NCBI RefSeq assembly: GCF_049059935.1
Contig: NZ_JBMGQR010000009.1
Location: 1-64,000, forward strand
Direction: 5' to 3'
Source: JAURVT01 sp049059935
GTDB taxonomy: Bacteria; Actinomycetota; Actinomycetes; Propionibacteriales; Nocardioidaceae
DNA: 64,000 bases
This document shows, in pieces, positions 44,211-52,271 of this stretch (positions are counted from its first letter, which is position 1; each line of letters starts with the position of its first letter). The position numbers were made by a program, and so were the translations under genes. The notes under the pieces are model-generated. The model was not told the origin of the DNA. It made no database searches and saw only the letters and a list, made by a program, of their open reading frames with translations.

Positions 44211-44952
44211 AACCGCCGGGCGTCCGGCCGTGGGTGCGCGGCGAGGTGGTCACGGCCAGGGTCGTCCACGCGGCACGCGCACCCGCGCGGGCGAGCGCGT
44301 CGACGAGCAGGCGGTCCTCGTGCTCCCCGACCGGGGCGAAGCCGCCGACTGCCAGGTAGGCGTGCGCGGAGACGCCGAGGTTGGCGCCGTGGACGTGGCC
44401 GTGCGCACCCGGCCCGCGGAGCGCCCCGCCGAGGGCGTAGTCGTGCTCCCACCGGGAGAGGGCGTCGGGCCCGACGGTGCCGGGGTCGACCCGCACGGTG
44501 CCGAGGACGACGTCGGCGCCCGCGTCGGCGAGCGCCAGCTGGGTCTCCAGCCAGCCGGGTGGCACCTGGGAGTCGGCATCGGTGCACGCGACCCAGACCG
44601 TCGCCGGCGGGACCGCCAGCGCGTCCAGACCGACGAGCACGCCGTGCGCCCGCGCGGCGCCGACGGTGCCGAGCCGCACGCGTGGGACGAGTGCTCCGGT
44701 CGCCTCCGCGAGGTCGGCCGTGTCGTCGAGGCAGGTGTCCGCGACCACGACGACCTCGACGCAGACGCCGGACCGGCGGACCCGTGCGGCGGCGTCGTCC
44801 ACCGCCTGCAGGCAGGACCCGATCCGCGCGGCCTCGTCACGGGCCGGCACCACCACGAGGACGGTGCCGACGCCCGAGGACCCGTCGGCGGGACCACACG
44901 GGGGCCCGGTCCCGCCGACGGGCGTGGAGGGGTGGCGGTCAGGAACCGCCAC
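44164..44952 (-). CDS. Family 2 glycosyltransferase
   Basis: A 262-residue GT-A enzyme. Nucleotide-sugar region VLVVVPARDEAARIGSCL, DxD-type VACTDADSQVP and acceptor-side HGANLGVSAHAYLAVGGF are present. There is no clear membrane segment. GTG 44952 overlaps the neighbouring small gene by 14 bp. It is tail-to-tail with the methyltransferase gene and belongs with the PIG-L module by proximity and by co-occurrence of such genes in other genomes. Confidence 0.87.
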   Translation of the reverse strand: MAVPDRHPSTPVGGTGPPCGPADGSSGVGTVLVVVPARDEAARIGSCLQAVDDAAARVRRSGVCVEVVVVADTCLDDTADLAEATGALVPRVRLGTVGAARAHGVLVGLDALAVPPATVWVACTDADSQVPPGWLETQLALADAGADVVLGTVRVDPGTVGPDALSRWEHDYALGGALRGPGAHGHVHGANLGVSAHAYLAVGGFAPVGEHEDRLLVDALARAGARAAWTTLAVTTSPRTHGRTPGGFSQVMAEMSSALRPV

Positions 44953-45151
44953 TGGCTGCGTCGTCGCCCTGGGAGCCGGCGATCTCGTCCGCGCCCATCT
45001 TCGACGGCTCGGTGCCGGTGACGCCCTGGCCGGACGGGTTGTCCGGGGGGACGGTGCCCGGCGCGTCGGAGTCGGGGACGTCGGTCGTCGGGTCCTCGTC
45101 GCCGCTCGGGGTCGAGGGCGCCCCGGGCGAGACGGTGGGCGCGGCGCTCAT
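44939..45151 (-). CDS. Small acidic disordered protein
   Basis: A 70-residue Asp/Pro/Gly/Ser-rich protein (GDEDPTTDVPDSDAPGTVPP) with no fold or membrane segment seen. ATG 45151 overlaps the stop of the upstream membrane-protein gene (ATGA), which is the main support that it is real. It may be a cytosolic companion of that protein. Confidence 0.6.
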   Translation of the reverse strand: MSAAPTVSPGAPSTPSGDEDPTTDVPDSDAPGTVPPDNPSGQGVTGTEPSKMGADEIAGSQGDDAASGGS

Positions 45152-45693
45152 CGGCTCAGCAGACGGTCGCGCAGCTGCTGCCCGGGCTTCTGCTGCTCGC
45201 CCTGCTGGGCGGTCATCACGACGAGCACGGCGGTCAGCGCCGGGATGGCCCACTGCGTGATCTTCAGGTGCTGCTGGGCCGTCTTGAGCGCGGGCGAGGC
45301 GTCGGTCGACGGCTCGGTGGCGCCCTGGCCGCCCTGGTGGCTCTCGGCGTCGACCTTGCGGCCGAGGACGCCCGCGTAGGCGGTGGCGCCGGCCGCAGCG
45401 AGGGTGACGACCGTCTTGGCGACGGTGTTGGCCTGGGTGCCCTTCTGGCCCGCCACGCGCTTGCGGTTGGCCAGGATCAGGCCGAGGCCGCCGACGCCGT
45501 GCACGGCGATCGCCGCGGCGTTCACGGGGGCCCAGCGCGCCCAGCCGAGCGACGACAGGCGCAGGCGCTCGGTGGGGTCGTCGGCCTTGGCGGTGGCGCC
45601 GTTCAGGCCGACCGCGCCCATCAGGGCGCCTCCGGTCCAGACGGCGAGACCGAGGTCGTGCATGCTGCGGATGACGGTGTTGCGGTCGTTCAT
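45148..45693 (-). CDS. Membrane protein of unknown function
   Basis: A 181-residue protein starting NDRNTVIRSMHDLGLAVWTG with four hydrophobic segments (LAVWTGGALMGAVGL; VNAAAIAVHGVGGLGLILA; VAKTVVTLAAAGATAYAGVL; WAIPALTAVLVVMTA) and a Gln/Lys-rich tail. Similar small proteins occur widely in actinobacteria with no assigned role. ATG 45693 has AAGGAGC upstream. Divergent from the 46169-47792 operon. Confidence 0.75.
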   Translation of the reverse strand: MNDRNTVIRSMHDLGLAVWTGGALMGAVGLNGATAKADDPTERLRLSSLGWARWAPVNAAAIAVHGVGGLGLILANRKRVAGQKGTQANTVAKTVVTLAAAGATAYAGVLGRKVDAESHQGGQGATEPSTDASPALKTAQQHLKITQWAIPALTAVLVVMTAQQGEQQKPGQQLRDRLLSR

Positions 45694-46168
45694 GGGGCTC
45701 CTTGGGCGACGGACGGACGCGGGGCACGAGGGGTCCGGCTCGTCGCCGTGCAGCTGTCCATCCGAGATGGCCGCTGCCGGTGAAGGCTCACGGGAGGTGA
45801 CGGCCGGGGATGATCCCGGCCTCACCGTCGACGTTAGGCGTGCTGCGCCCGCGGCACCGATCGGCGGGCGACGGCCTTGGTTCGGTGCGAGCGCGGATGC
45901 TCCCCTAGGTTGGACGCACGGGCTCAGGACACGGGTCCCCTCTCGTCCGCCGACCCACGGCCGCGGCCCCTCCGTCGAGGCCGCGCCCCCAGAACTGGTC
46001 GGTCGGCCCCCATCCCGGCACCGCCGGACGCACGCCTCGCAGCCGACCGCCCCACGGGTGTCTCGACGGCCGCGACCGCACACCCGCGCACCGACGGTGC
46101 CGGTTCCCTCGCAGGTCGACGCCGCCGAGCACGGCTCCGGCGTCCCTGCCTCCCCCCACGGAGGCCAC
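45694..46168. other. 475-bp intergenic region between divergent stress-type operons
   Basis: No convincing gene on either strand. It should hold both divergent promoters. I could not pick out a housekeeping -35/-10 pair. GGTTCG (45878-45883) followed by CTAGGTT (45905-45911) is only a weak alternative-sigma candidate. A GGAGG at 46160-46164 serves the gene at 46169. Confidence 0.5.
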
Positions 46169-46867
46169 ATGACCACCACCCCGTACACCGAGAACGCCTC
46201 CGGCGCGACGCCTGGCGGCCCGTCGGGCGACGGCTCGTCCGACGCGAAGCAGAAGGCGCAGCAGGCCGCGAACGAGGCCGCCGACCAGGCGCAGCACGTC
46301 GGCGGCGTCGCCAAGGACCAGGCGTCGCAGGTGGCCGACGAGGCCAAGCAGCACGCCAAGGGCCTGCTCGACGACGCCACCAGCCAGGTCGACGACCAGG
46401 CCCGCACGCAGCTCGGGCGCCTGTCCGAGACGCTGCGCAGCGTGGGCGGCGACCTCGACGACATGGCCGCCGGCAGCGACCGCGACGGCGTGGCCAGGAC
46501 GCTCGCGCAGGAGGTGGCCACGCGTGCACGCACGCTCGGCGAGCACCTCGACGGCCGCGAGCCGCGCGACCTGCTCGACGACGTCCGCGCCTACGCGCGT
46601 CGTCGACCCGGCACGTTCCTGCTCGGCGCGGTCGTGGCCGGGGTCGTCGCCGGTCGTCTGACGCGCGGCGCGAAGGCGGGGTCCGACGCGTCGGGCGCCT
46701 CCTCGACGTCGGCCACGCAGCGTCCCGTCACGCCGGTGGACCCGTCCGGCACGGGCACCACCGCGTCCACGTCGTACGGCGACCCCAGCACCGGCCTGCG
46801 CGAGCCCGGCCTGGACGGCCTCGGCTCGCCCGCCGGCACCACGCCCGACCTGGACGGCCTGCGGTGA
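46169..46867 (+). CDS. LEA-like amphipathic protein with one membrane segment
   Basis: A 232-residue protein. Residues 25-115 are a run of Ala/Gln/Lys/Asp amphipathic 11-mer-like helices (AKQKAQQAANEAADQAQHVG, KDQASQVADEAKQHAKG) like late-embryogenesis or CsbD-type stress proteins. One membrane helix (GTFLLGAVVAGVVAGRL) and a disordered Ser/Thr/Pro tail follow. ATG 46169 has GGAGG. First of three overlapping genes of an envelope-stress type operon. Confidence 0.77.
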   Translation: MTTTPYTENASGATPGGPSGDGSSDAKQKAQQAANEAADQAQHVGGVAKDQASQVADEAKQHAKGLLDDATSQVDDQARTQLGRLSETLRSVGGDLDDMAAGSDRDGVARTLAQEVATRARTLGEHLDGREPRDLLDDVRAYARRRPGTFLLGAVVAGVVAGRLTRGAKAGSDASGASSTSATQRPVTPVDPSGTGTTASTSYGDPSTGLREPGLDGLGSPAGTTPDLDGLR

Positions 46868-47259
46868 CCGTCTCGGACGACGCCCGTCGCGACGCGGCGA
46901 CCGACGACCGCTCGGTCGGCGAGATCCTCGGTGACATCACCACCGACCTGACGACGATGGTCCGCCAGGAGCTCGAGCTGGCCAAGACCGAGGCCAAGCA
47001 GGAGGTCACCAAGCTCGGCACCGGCGCCGGTCTGCTCGGCGCCGCCGGGCTCGCGGGCTGGATGTTCCTGGTCTTCTTCTCGCTGTTCGCCGTCTACCTG
47101 CTCGACAAGGTCGTCGACGCCTGGCTGGCGGCGCTCGTCGTCGCCGTGGTGTGGGGCGCGGCCGCGGCCGTCCTCGCGCTGCTCGGTCGCACGAAGATCA
47201 AGCAGGCCAACCTGCAGCTCCCCACCACCCAGCAGAGCATCAAGGAGGACCTCCGATGA
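46864..47259 (+). CDS. Phage holin family (superfamily III-like) membrane protein
   Basis: A 131-residue protein: soluble helix with TDLTTMVRQELELAKTEAKQ, then two membrane segments (GAGLLGAAGLAGWMFLVFFS and AWLAALVVAVVWGAAAAVLA). It matches the actinobacterial chromosomal holin-like family (PF07332) found with DUF3618 proteins; there is no endolysin nearby, so lysis is not implied. GTG 46864 overlaps the previous stop and its stop overlaps the next ATG. Confidence 0.88.
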   Translation: MTVSDDARRDAATDDRSVGEILGDITTDLTTMVRQELELAKTEAKQEVTKLGTGAGLLGAAGLAGWMFLVFFSLFAVYLLDKVVDAWLAALVVAVVWGAAAAVLALLGRTKIKQANLQLPTTQQSIKEDLR

Positions 47260-47792
47260 CCCAGGACCCGCAGGCCATGAGGGCCGAGATCGACGCCCGC
47301 CGCGACGACCTCACCCGTGACGTCGACGCGCTCAACGACAAGGTCAACCCGACCCGCGTCGTGTCGCGCAACGTCGACGCCGTCAAGGGCCGCGCGTCGC
47401 GGCTGAGGGAGTCGGTCATGGGCGGCTCGGGCTCGAACGGACCGGGTGTGGGCGACCGCGCGTCGGACGCCACCTCCGCCGTCGGCGACCGCACCCGGGG
47501 AAACCCGCTCGCCGCGGGGCTCGTCGCCTTCGGCGCGGGCATGCTGCTCTCGGCGCTGCTCCCCGCGAGCGAGTCCGAGGCGAAGGCCACCCAGAAGCTC
47601 GTCGACGCGGCCAAGGACCACGGCGTCGTCGACGAGGTCAAGCAGGCCGGGCAGGACACCGCCCAGGGCCTCAAGGAGCACGCCCGGTCCGCCGCGCAGG
47701 ACGTCGCGGGCTCGGCACAGGACTCGGCACGGCACGTCGCCGACGAGGCCAGGTCCGGCGCCCAGAGCGCCGCCGACCAGGCCCGCAGCTAG
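47256..47792 (+). CDS. DUF3618-family protein
   Basis: A 178-residue protein with the DUF3618 N-terminal pattern (MRAEIDARRDDLTRDVDALNDKV split by position), a membrane helix (LAAGLVAFGAGMLLSALL) and an amphipathic Ala-rich C-terminal region (AQDVAGSAQDSARHVADEA) recalling the first gene of the operon. Function unknown; usually beside holin-like genes. It ends 19 bp before a strong terminator. Confidence 0.87.
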   Translation: MTQDPQAMRAEIDARRDDLTRDVDALNDKVNPTRVVSRNVDAVKGRASRLRESVMGGSGSNGPGVGDRASDATSAVGDRTRGNPLAAGLVAFGAGMLLSALLPASESEAKATQKLVDAAKDHGVVDEVKQAGQDTAQGLKEHARSAAQDVAGSAQDSARHVADEARSGAQSAADQARS

Positions 47793-47810
47793 ACGAGACG
47801 GTCGAGAACA

Positions 47811-47844
47811 GGTGCCCGGCAGGTCCCCCGACCTGCCGGGCACC
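47811..47844 (+). terminator. Terminator of the holin/DUF3618 operon
   Basis: GGTGCCCGGCAGGTC (47811-47825) and GACCTGCCGGGCACC (47830-47844) form a perfect 15-bp stem with a CCCC loop. Confidence 0.85.
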
Positions 47845-47926
47845 GTCATGTCCGGGTCCGGTCGCCACGGGGGCACCACTTCCCCCGGTGGTCCGACGAG
47901 ACCACGGAAAGTTCTTCGTGGTCCCG

Positions 47927-47956
47927 TCGGTTTCCCAGGTTCACCTGGGAAACCGA
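47927..47956 (-). terminator. Terminator of the antiporter gene
   Basis: TCGGTTTCCCAGGT (47927-47940) and ACCTGGGAAACCGA (47943-47956) form a perfect 14-bp stem, 26 bp after the minus-strand stop. A further imperfect hairpin (CGACGAGACCACG/CGTGGTCCCGTCG, about 47894-47929) adjoins it. Confidence 0.8.
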
Positions 47957-47981
47957 CACCCTCCCGCGGCGGGCGGGGAGC

Positions 47982-49301
47982 TCAGCGGGGGGCGGGGGCG
48001 ACGCGGTCGCGGGCGCGGTCGAGCCAGGTCATGACGGGGGTGGCGGTGACGCCGTGCACGACCACCGACAGGACGACGGCGAGCGCGAGGGTCGACCACA
48101 GCAGCGGGACGTCCTCGAACTCGGCGTGGCCGGTCGCGTAGGCGAGGTAGTACAGCGAGCCGATGCCGCGGACGCCGAAGAACGCCGTGACGAGGCGCTC
48201 GCGGGGGCCGAGGTGGGGGTCGTCGTCGCGGTCGGAGTAGCGGCGCGTGCGCACCATGAGCGCGACCACCCCGCTCAGCGGACGCACCACGAGGACGAGC
48301 ACGACGGCGAGGACGGCCGAGCCCCACGTCATCGCCTCGAGCAGCCCGTGCGTGAGCGCGACGCCGAGCAGCAGCAGGACGACGAGGGTCAGGATGCGCT
48401 CGAGCCGCTGCACCACCTGGTGCATGAGCACGTGGTACTCGTGGCTCGGCTCGGACGACCGGATCGTCAGCGCGCACACGAACACCGCCACGAATCCGTA
48501 GCCGCCGGCCACCTGCGCGACGCCGTACGACAGCAGCACCGCCGCGACGGCGAGCAGCGGCTCGCTGTTCTCCGACGTCCGCAGCGACGGCGCACGCGAG
48601 CGGAACGCGATGCGTCCCAGCAGCCACCCGACGGCCACGCCGAGGACGACGGCGACGACGGTCTTGCCCACCAGGTCCCACGCCACCCAGGTGACGCCCC
48701 ACTCGCCGACGGCGCCGACGGTGGCCAGCAGGATCGCGGCGTGCACGAACGGGAACGCCAGCCCGTCGTTCAGCCCCGCCTCGGAGGTGAGGGCGAAGCG
48801 GACCTCGTCGGTCTCGTCGGTCTCGGACGGGTCCTCGGCCGACGTCGGGCCCTCGACCTGCACGTCGGAGGCGAGGACGGGGTCGGTCGGCGCGAGCGCC
48901 GCTGCGAGCAGGAGGGCGGACGCGGGCGCCAGCCCCACGACCCACCAGCCGAGGAGGGCCACGCCGGCGATCGACAGCGGCATGGCGATCAGGAGCATCC
49001 GCCACGTCGGCGACCAGCGTCGCCACGTCGACGGCTTGAACAGGTGGAGCGGCCGGTCGAGCGCCAGGCCCACGCCCATCAGCGCGACGATCACGGTGAT
49101 CTCGGTGACGTGCTCGATGATCGCGCGGTCGTCGACGACCTCGGGCGCGAACCCGTCCGAGATCGGCAGCAGCCCGATGACGGCGCCCACGCCGAGCAGC
49201 ACGACCGGCGACGACAGCCACGCGCGGCGCAGCACGTACGGCAGCACCACCGCCAGCAGCATCGAGACGCCGACGAGCAGGAAGGCCAGGTTGCTGGTCA
49301 C
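47982..49301 (-). CDS. Cation/proton antiporter, CPA1 (NhaP-like) family
   Basis: A 439-residue polytopic membrane protein of about 12 helices. The ion-binding helix carries LAPTDPVLAS and the conserved LTSEAGLNDGLAFPF. A C-terminal arginine helix region is RLVTAFFGVRGIGSLYYL. It exchanges Na+ or K+ for protons. GTG 49301 starts it. It stands alone with its own terminator. Confidence 0.9.
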   Translation of the reverse strand: MTSNLAFLLVGVSMLLAVVLPYVLRRAWLSSPVVLLGVGAVIGLLPISDGFAPEVVDDRAIIEHVTEITVIVALMGVGLALDRPLHLFKPSTWRRWSPTWRMLLIAMPLSIAGVALLGWWVVGLAPASALLLAAALAPTDPVLASDVQVEGPTSAEDPSETDETDEVRFALTSEAGLNDGLAFPFVHAAILLATVGAVGEWGVTWVAWDLVGKTVVAVVLGVAVGWLLGRIAFRSRAPSLRTSENSEPLLAVAAVLLSYGVAQVAGGYGFVAVFVCALTIRSSEPSHEYHVLMHQVVQRLERILTLVVLLLLGVALTHGLLEAMTWGSAVLAVVLVLVVRPLSGVVALMVRTRRYSDRDDDPHLGPRERLVTAFFGVRGIGSLYYLAYATGHAEFEDVPLLWSTLALAVVLSVVVHGVTATPVMTWLDRARDRVAPAPR

Positions 49302-49466
49302 GCGGTCGTGCGCGTGCGTCGGTGCGGCTGCATGAGGACTCCACGAGGTCGGGGGCGGCGGCGCCCGGACGTCGTGTCGACCCCGGTGCGTCGCCGGGGT
49401 CGGGCGTGACTACGACGCTAGGCGCGCGGGGCCGTTCGCGCCGACCGGCACCCGTCCGGACGGATG

Positions 49467-49524
49467 TAACTGCGAGTTGCAGGCCGGCTCGAGGGCGCGT
49501 AGGTATTAGTTGCCAAATGCAACT
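49467..49524 (+). promoter_or_regulatory. AGTTGC palindromes upstream of asnB
   Basis: AGTTGC-CAAAT-GCAACT (49508-49524) is a perfect 6-bp-arm inverted repeat just before the asnB ribosome site. A related GTAACTGCGAGTTGCAG lies at 49467-49482. The form (AGTTGCNNNNNGCAACT) suits a MarR- or GntR-family protein; the regulator is not obvious nearby. Confidence 0.65.
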
Positions 49525-49547
49525 GACGTGACGTGGAGGTGGCGACG

Positions 49548-51395
49548 ATGTGTGGGATCTCGGGCTGGGTGTCGTACGACGACGACCTGACGCAGCGACG
49601 GGCGACGGCCCTCGCGATGACCAGGACGATGGCCTGCCGGGGTCCTGACGACGAGGGCCTCTACCTGCGCCCGCACGTCGCGCTCGGGCACCGCCGGCTC
49701 GCGGTGATCGACGTGCCGCAGGGTCGGCAGCCGATGCTGGTCGAGCGGAGCGGCGCGCTGGCCACCGGTCGGTCGGCCGACGAGGCCTCGGACGACGACC
49801 TGGCGATCGTCTACTCCGGCGAGGTGTACGACTACCGCGACCACCGGGCGTCCCTCGGCGGGCGGTTCGACACCGACAGCGACACCGAGGTGGTGCTCCG
49901 GGCCCACCTCGCCGGACGTGGACGCGACCCGCGCGAGGTCGTCTCCGGCCTGAACGGCATGTTCGCCTACGCGCTGTGGGACGCCCGCCGCGAGGAGCTG
50001 CTGCTCGTCCGCGACCGGCTGGGCGTCAAGCCGCTGTACTACCGGCGCACGGGCGACGGCGTTCTGTTCGGCTCCGAGCCCAAGGCCGTCCTCGCGCACC
50101 CCGGCGTGCCCCGCACCGTCGACGCGGCGGGTCTGCGCCAGGTCTTCGGGCTGGTCGCCGACCCGTCCCACACCGCCTTCGCCGGGCTGCGGGAGGTGCC
50201 GCCCGGGCACGTCGTGCGCGTGACGCGCACCGGCGTCGAGGAGCTGCGCTACTGGCAGCTGGAGTCGTCCCCGCACACCGACGACGTCGACGCCACCGTC
50301 GGACGCGTCCGCGAGCTGCTCGACGACACCGCGGCCCGGCAGCTGGTCGCGGACGTGCCGCTGTGCACGTTGCTGTCCGGCGGGCTGGACTCCTCGGCCC
50401 TCACCGCGCTCGCGGCCCGCCAGCTCGCCGACGCCGGGAAGGGGCCCGTGCGCTCGTTCTCGGTCGACTTCGCCGGCAACGACGACGACTTCGTGGCCGA
50501 CGACGTGCGCGGCACCCCCGACGCGCCCTACGTCCTCGACGTGGCCCGGCACGTGGCCAGCGACCACACCGGCATCGTGCTCGACGACGCCGGCCTGCTC
50601 GACGCGGACACCCGTGCAGCGGTGCTGCGCGCCCGGGACACCCCCGCGATGGGCGAGCTCGACACGTCGCTCTACCTGCTGTTCGCCGCGGTGCGGGAGA
50701 GCTCGACGGTGGCGCTGTCGGGCGAGAGCGCCGACGAGGTGTTCGGCGGGTACATCGACTTCCACGACCCCGCGGCCGTCGGCGCCGACACCTTCCCGTG
50801 GCTGGCCGGCCGGATGGTCGGCGGCTACCGGATCGGCGACCTGCTGCACGAGCGGGTGGCCAAGGAGCTCGACCTCGACGGGCACGTCGCCGACGCCTAC
50901 GCGCGGACGATGGCCGAGGTGCCGCGGCTGGAGGGCGAGACCGGCCACGACGCCCGGATGCGCGAGGTGTCGTACGCCTACCTGACGCGGTTCCTGCCCA
51001 CGCTGCTCGACCGCAAGGACCGGATGAGCATGGCCGTCGGGCTCGAGGTGCGGGTGCCGTTCTGCGACCACCGGCTCGTCCAGTACGTCTTCAACGCGCC
51101 CTGGCACCTCAAGACCTTCGACGGCCGGGAGAAGAGCCTGCTGCGCGCGGCCACGGCCGACCTGCTGCCGCAGTCGGTGGTCGAGCGCGTCAAGAGCCCC
51201 TACCCGTCGACGCAGGACCCGCGGTACGGCGCCGAGATCGCCCGCCGGTTCGGTCTGCTGGCCGACGACCCCTCGACGCCGCTGGCCGACCTCGTCGACC
51301 TCGACGCGGCGCGCGAGGCGCCGCGGAACGTGCAGGACCGGCTGCTCTACGTGGCCGACTGGATGCGCGAGTACGAGGTCGACGTCGCGATCTGA
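49548..51395 (+). CDS. asnB: Asparagine synthetase B, glutamine-hydrolysing
   Basis: A 615-residue two-domain enzyme making asparagine from aspartate, glutamine and ATP. The start at 49548 was set so that catalytic Cys is residue 2 (CGISGWVS), as needed for the N-terminal nucleophile amidotransferase; GGAGGTGG precedes it. Glutaminase landmarks are RGPDDEG and LGHRRLAVID. The synthetase PP-loop is LLSGGLDSSALTAL, with SGESADEVFGGY and DRKDRMSMAVGLEVRVPF later. Full length. Predicted regulation by the AGTTGC palindrome. Confidence 0.93.
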   Translation: MCGISGWVSYDDDLTQRRATALAMTRTMACRGPDDEGLYLRPHVALGHRRLAVIDVPQGRQPMLVERSGALATGRSADEASDDDLAIVYSGEVYDYRDHRASLGGRFDTDSDTEVVLRAHLAGRGRDPREVVSGLNGMFAYALWDARREELLLVRDRLGVKPLYYRRTGDGVLFGSEPKAVLAHPGVPRTVDAAGLRQVFGLVADPSHTAFAGLREVPPGHVVRVTRTGVEELRYWQLESSPHTDDVDATVGRVRELLDDTAARQLVADVPLCTLLSGGLDSSALTALAARQLADAGKGPVRSFSVDFAGNDDDFVADDVRGTPDAPYVLDVARHVASDHTGIVLDDAGLLDADTRAAVLRARDTPAMGELDTSLYLLFAAVRESSTVALSGESADEVFGGYIDFHDPAAVGADTFPWLAGRMVGGYRIGDLLHERVAKELDLDGHVADAYARTMAEVPRLEGETGHDARMREVSYAYLTRFLPTLLDRKDRMSMAVGLEVRVPFCDHRLVQYVFNAPWHLKTFDGREKSLLRAATADLLPQSVVERVKSPYPSTQDPRYGAEIARRFGLLADDPSTPLADLVDLDAAREAPRNVQDRLLYVADWMREYEVDVAI

Positions 51396-51464
51396 TCGTG
51401 CGGTGGCGGGCGGCGCGTGGTGCGGTGGCACCGTCCCGTCGTCCGCCGACCGTGGAGCACGCTC

Positions 51465-52271
51465 ATGCCGTCCAGCGACCACCCGCCCGTGCTGCGCCTG
51501 GCCACCGTCAACGCGGCGGGCGGCCGCGACCTCGGCGGCACCGACGTGGACGTCGAGCGGCTGGCGTCGGCGGTGGCCGGTCTCGGGGTCGACGTCGTGG
51601 CGCTGCAGGAGGTCGACCACCACCTGCGGCGCTCGGGCGACGTCGACCAGGCGGCCGTCGTCGCCGGGGCCTGCGGGGCCGACGGCCGGCCGTGGAGCCA
51701 CGCGTTCGTCGCCGCCGTCCGCGGCACGCCGGGCGAGGACGCCGCACCCGCGCCCGACACGGTGCAGGGGCTCCCGTCCTACGGCGTCGCGCTGCTGACG
51801 CCGCTGCCCGTCCTCGAGCGGGACGAGCTGCGGATGCACGCGTCGAGGGCGAAGCTGCCGATGCTGCTCCCCACTGGCGCCTCCCACCGGCTCCGGTGGT
51901 TCGACGACGAGCAGCGGGTCGCCGCGGCGTCGGTGCTCCAGACGCCGCTCGGTGCCCTGACGGTGGTCACCACCCACCTGTCGTTCTTCCCGCCGCGTGC
52001 GCTCGGCCAGCTGCGTGAGGTGCGCGACTGGGCGGCCCGCCTGCCTCGTCCGCTGGTGCTGCTCGGCGACCTCAACCTCCCCGCCGGCGTGCCGGACCGC
52101 GTCACCGGCTGGGGGTCGTTGGTGCGTGGCCCGACGTTCCCCGCCCCCGACCCGCGCGTCCAGCTCGACCACGTCCTCGCCGACGGCCTCACCTGGCCCG
52201 TCCGCGGCACGGAGGTCACCCGGGTGGGTGGCAGCGACCACCGCGGCGTCGTCGTCACGCTCGGCGGGTGA
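51465..52271 (+). CDS. Endonuclease/exonuclease/phosphatase (EEP) family protein
   Basis: A 268-residue DNase-I-fold phosphohydrolase. Motifs are LRLATVNAAGG, the Mg-binding Glu in VVALQEVDHHL, VVTTHLSFFP, LLGDLNLPAG and VGGSDHRGVVV. No signal peptide or membrane anchor is seen, so it is intracellular; nucleic acid or phospholipid headgroups are possible substrates. ATG 51465 follows GGAG. It overlaps the convergent GNAT gene by 17 bp. Confidence 0.87.
   Translation: MPSSDHPPVLRLATVNAAGGRDLGGTDVDVERLASAVAGLGVDVVALQEVDHHLRRSGDVDQAAVVAGACGADGRPWSHAFVAAVRGTPGEDAAPAPDTVQGLPSYGVALLTPLPVLERDELRMHASRAKLPMLLPTGASHRLRWFDDEQRVAAASVLQTPLGALTVVTTHLSFFPPRALGQLREVRDWAARLPRPLVLLGDLNLPAGVPDRVTGWGSLVRGPTFPAPDPRVQLDHVLADGLTWPVRGTEVTRVGGSDHRGVVVTLGG

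Noticed and set aside
45877..46168. Upstream extension of the open frame before the LEA-like gene
   Set aside because: Arg/Pro-rich low-information sequence; GGAGG before ATG 46169 fixes the start.
46864..47259. Holin-like gene as evidence of a prophage
   Set aside because: No lysin, capsid, integrase or att repeat nearby; this chromosomal family is usual beside DUF3618 genes.
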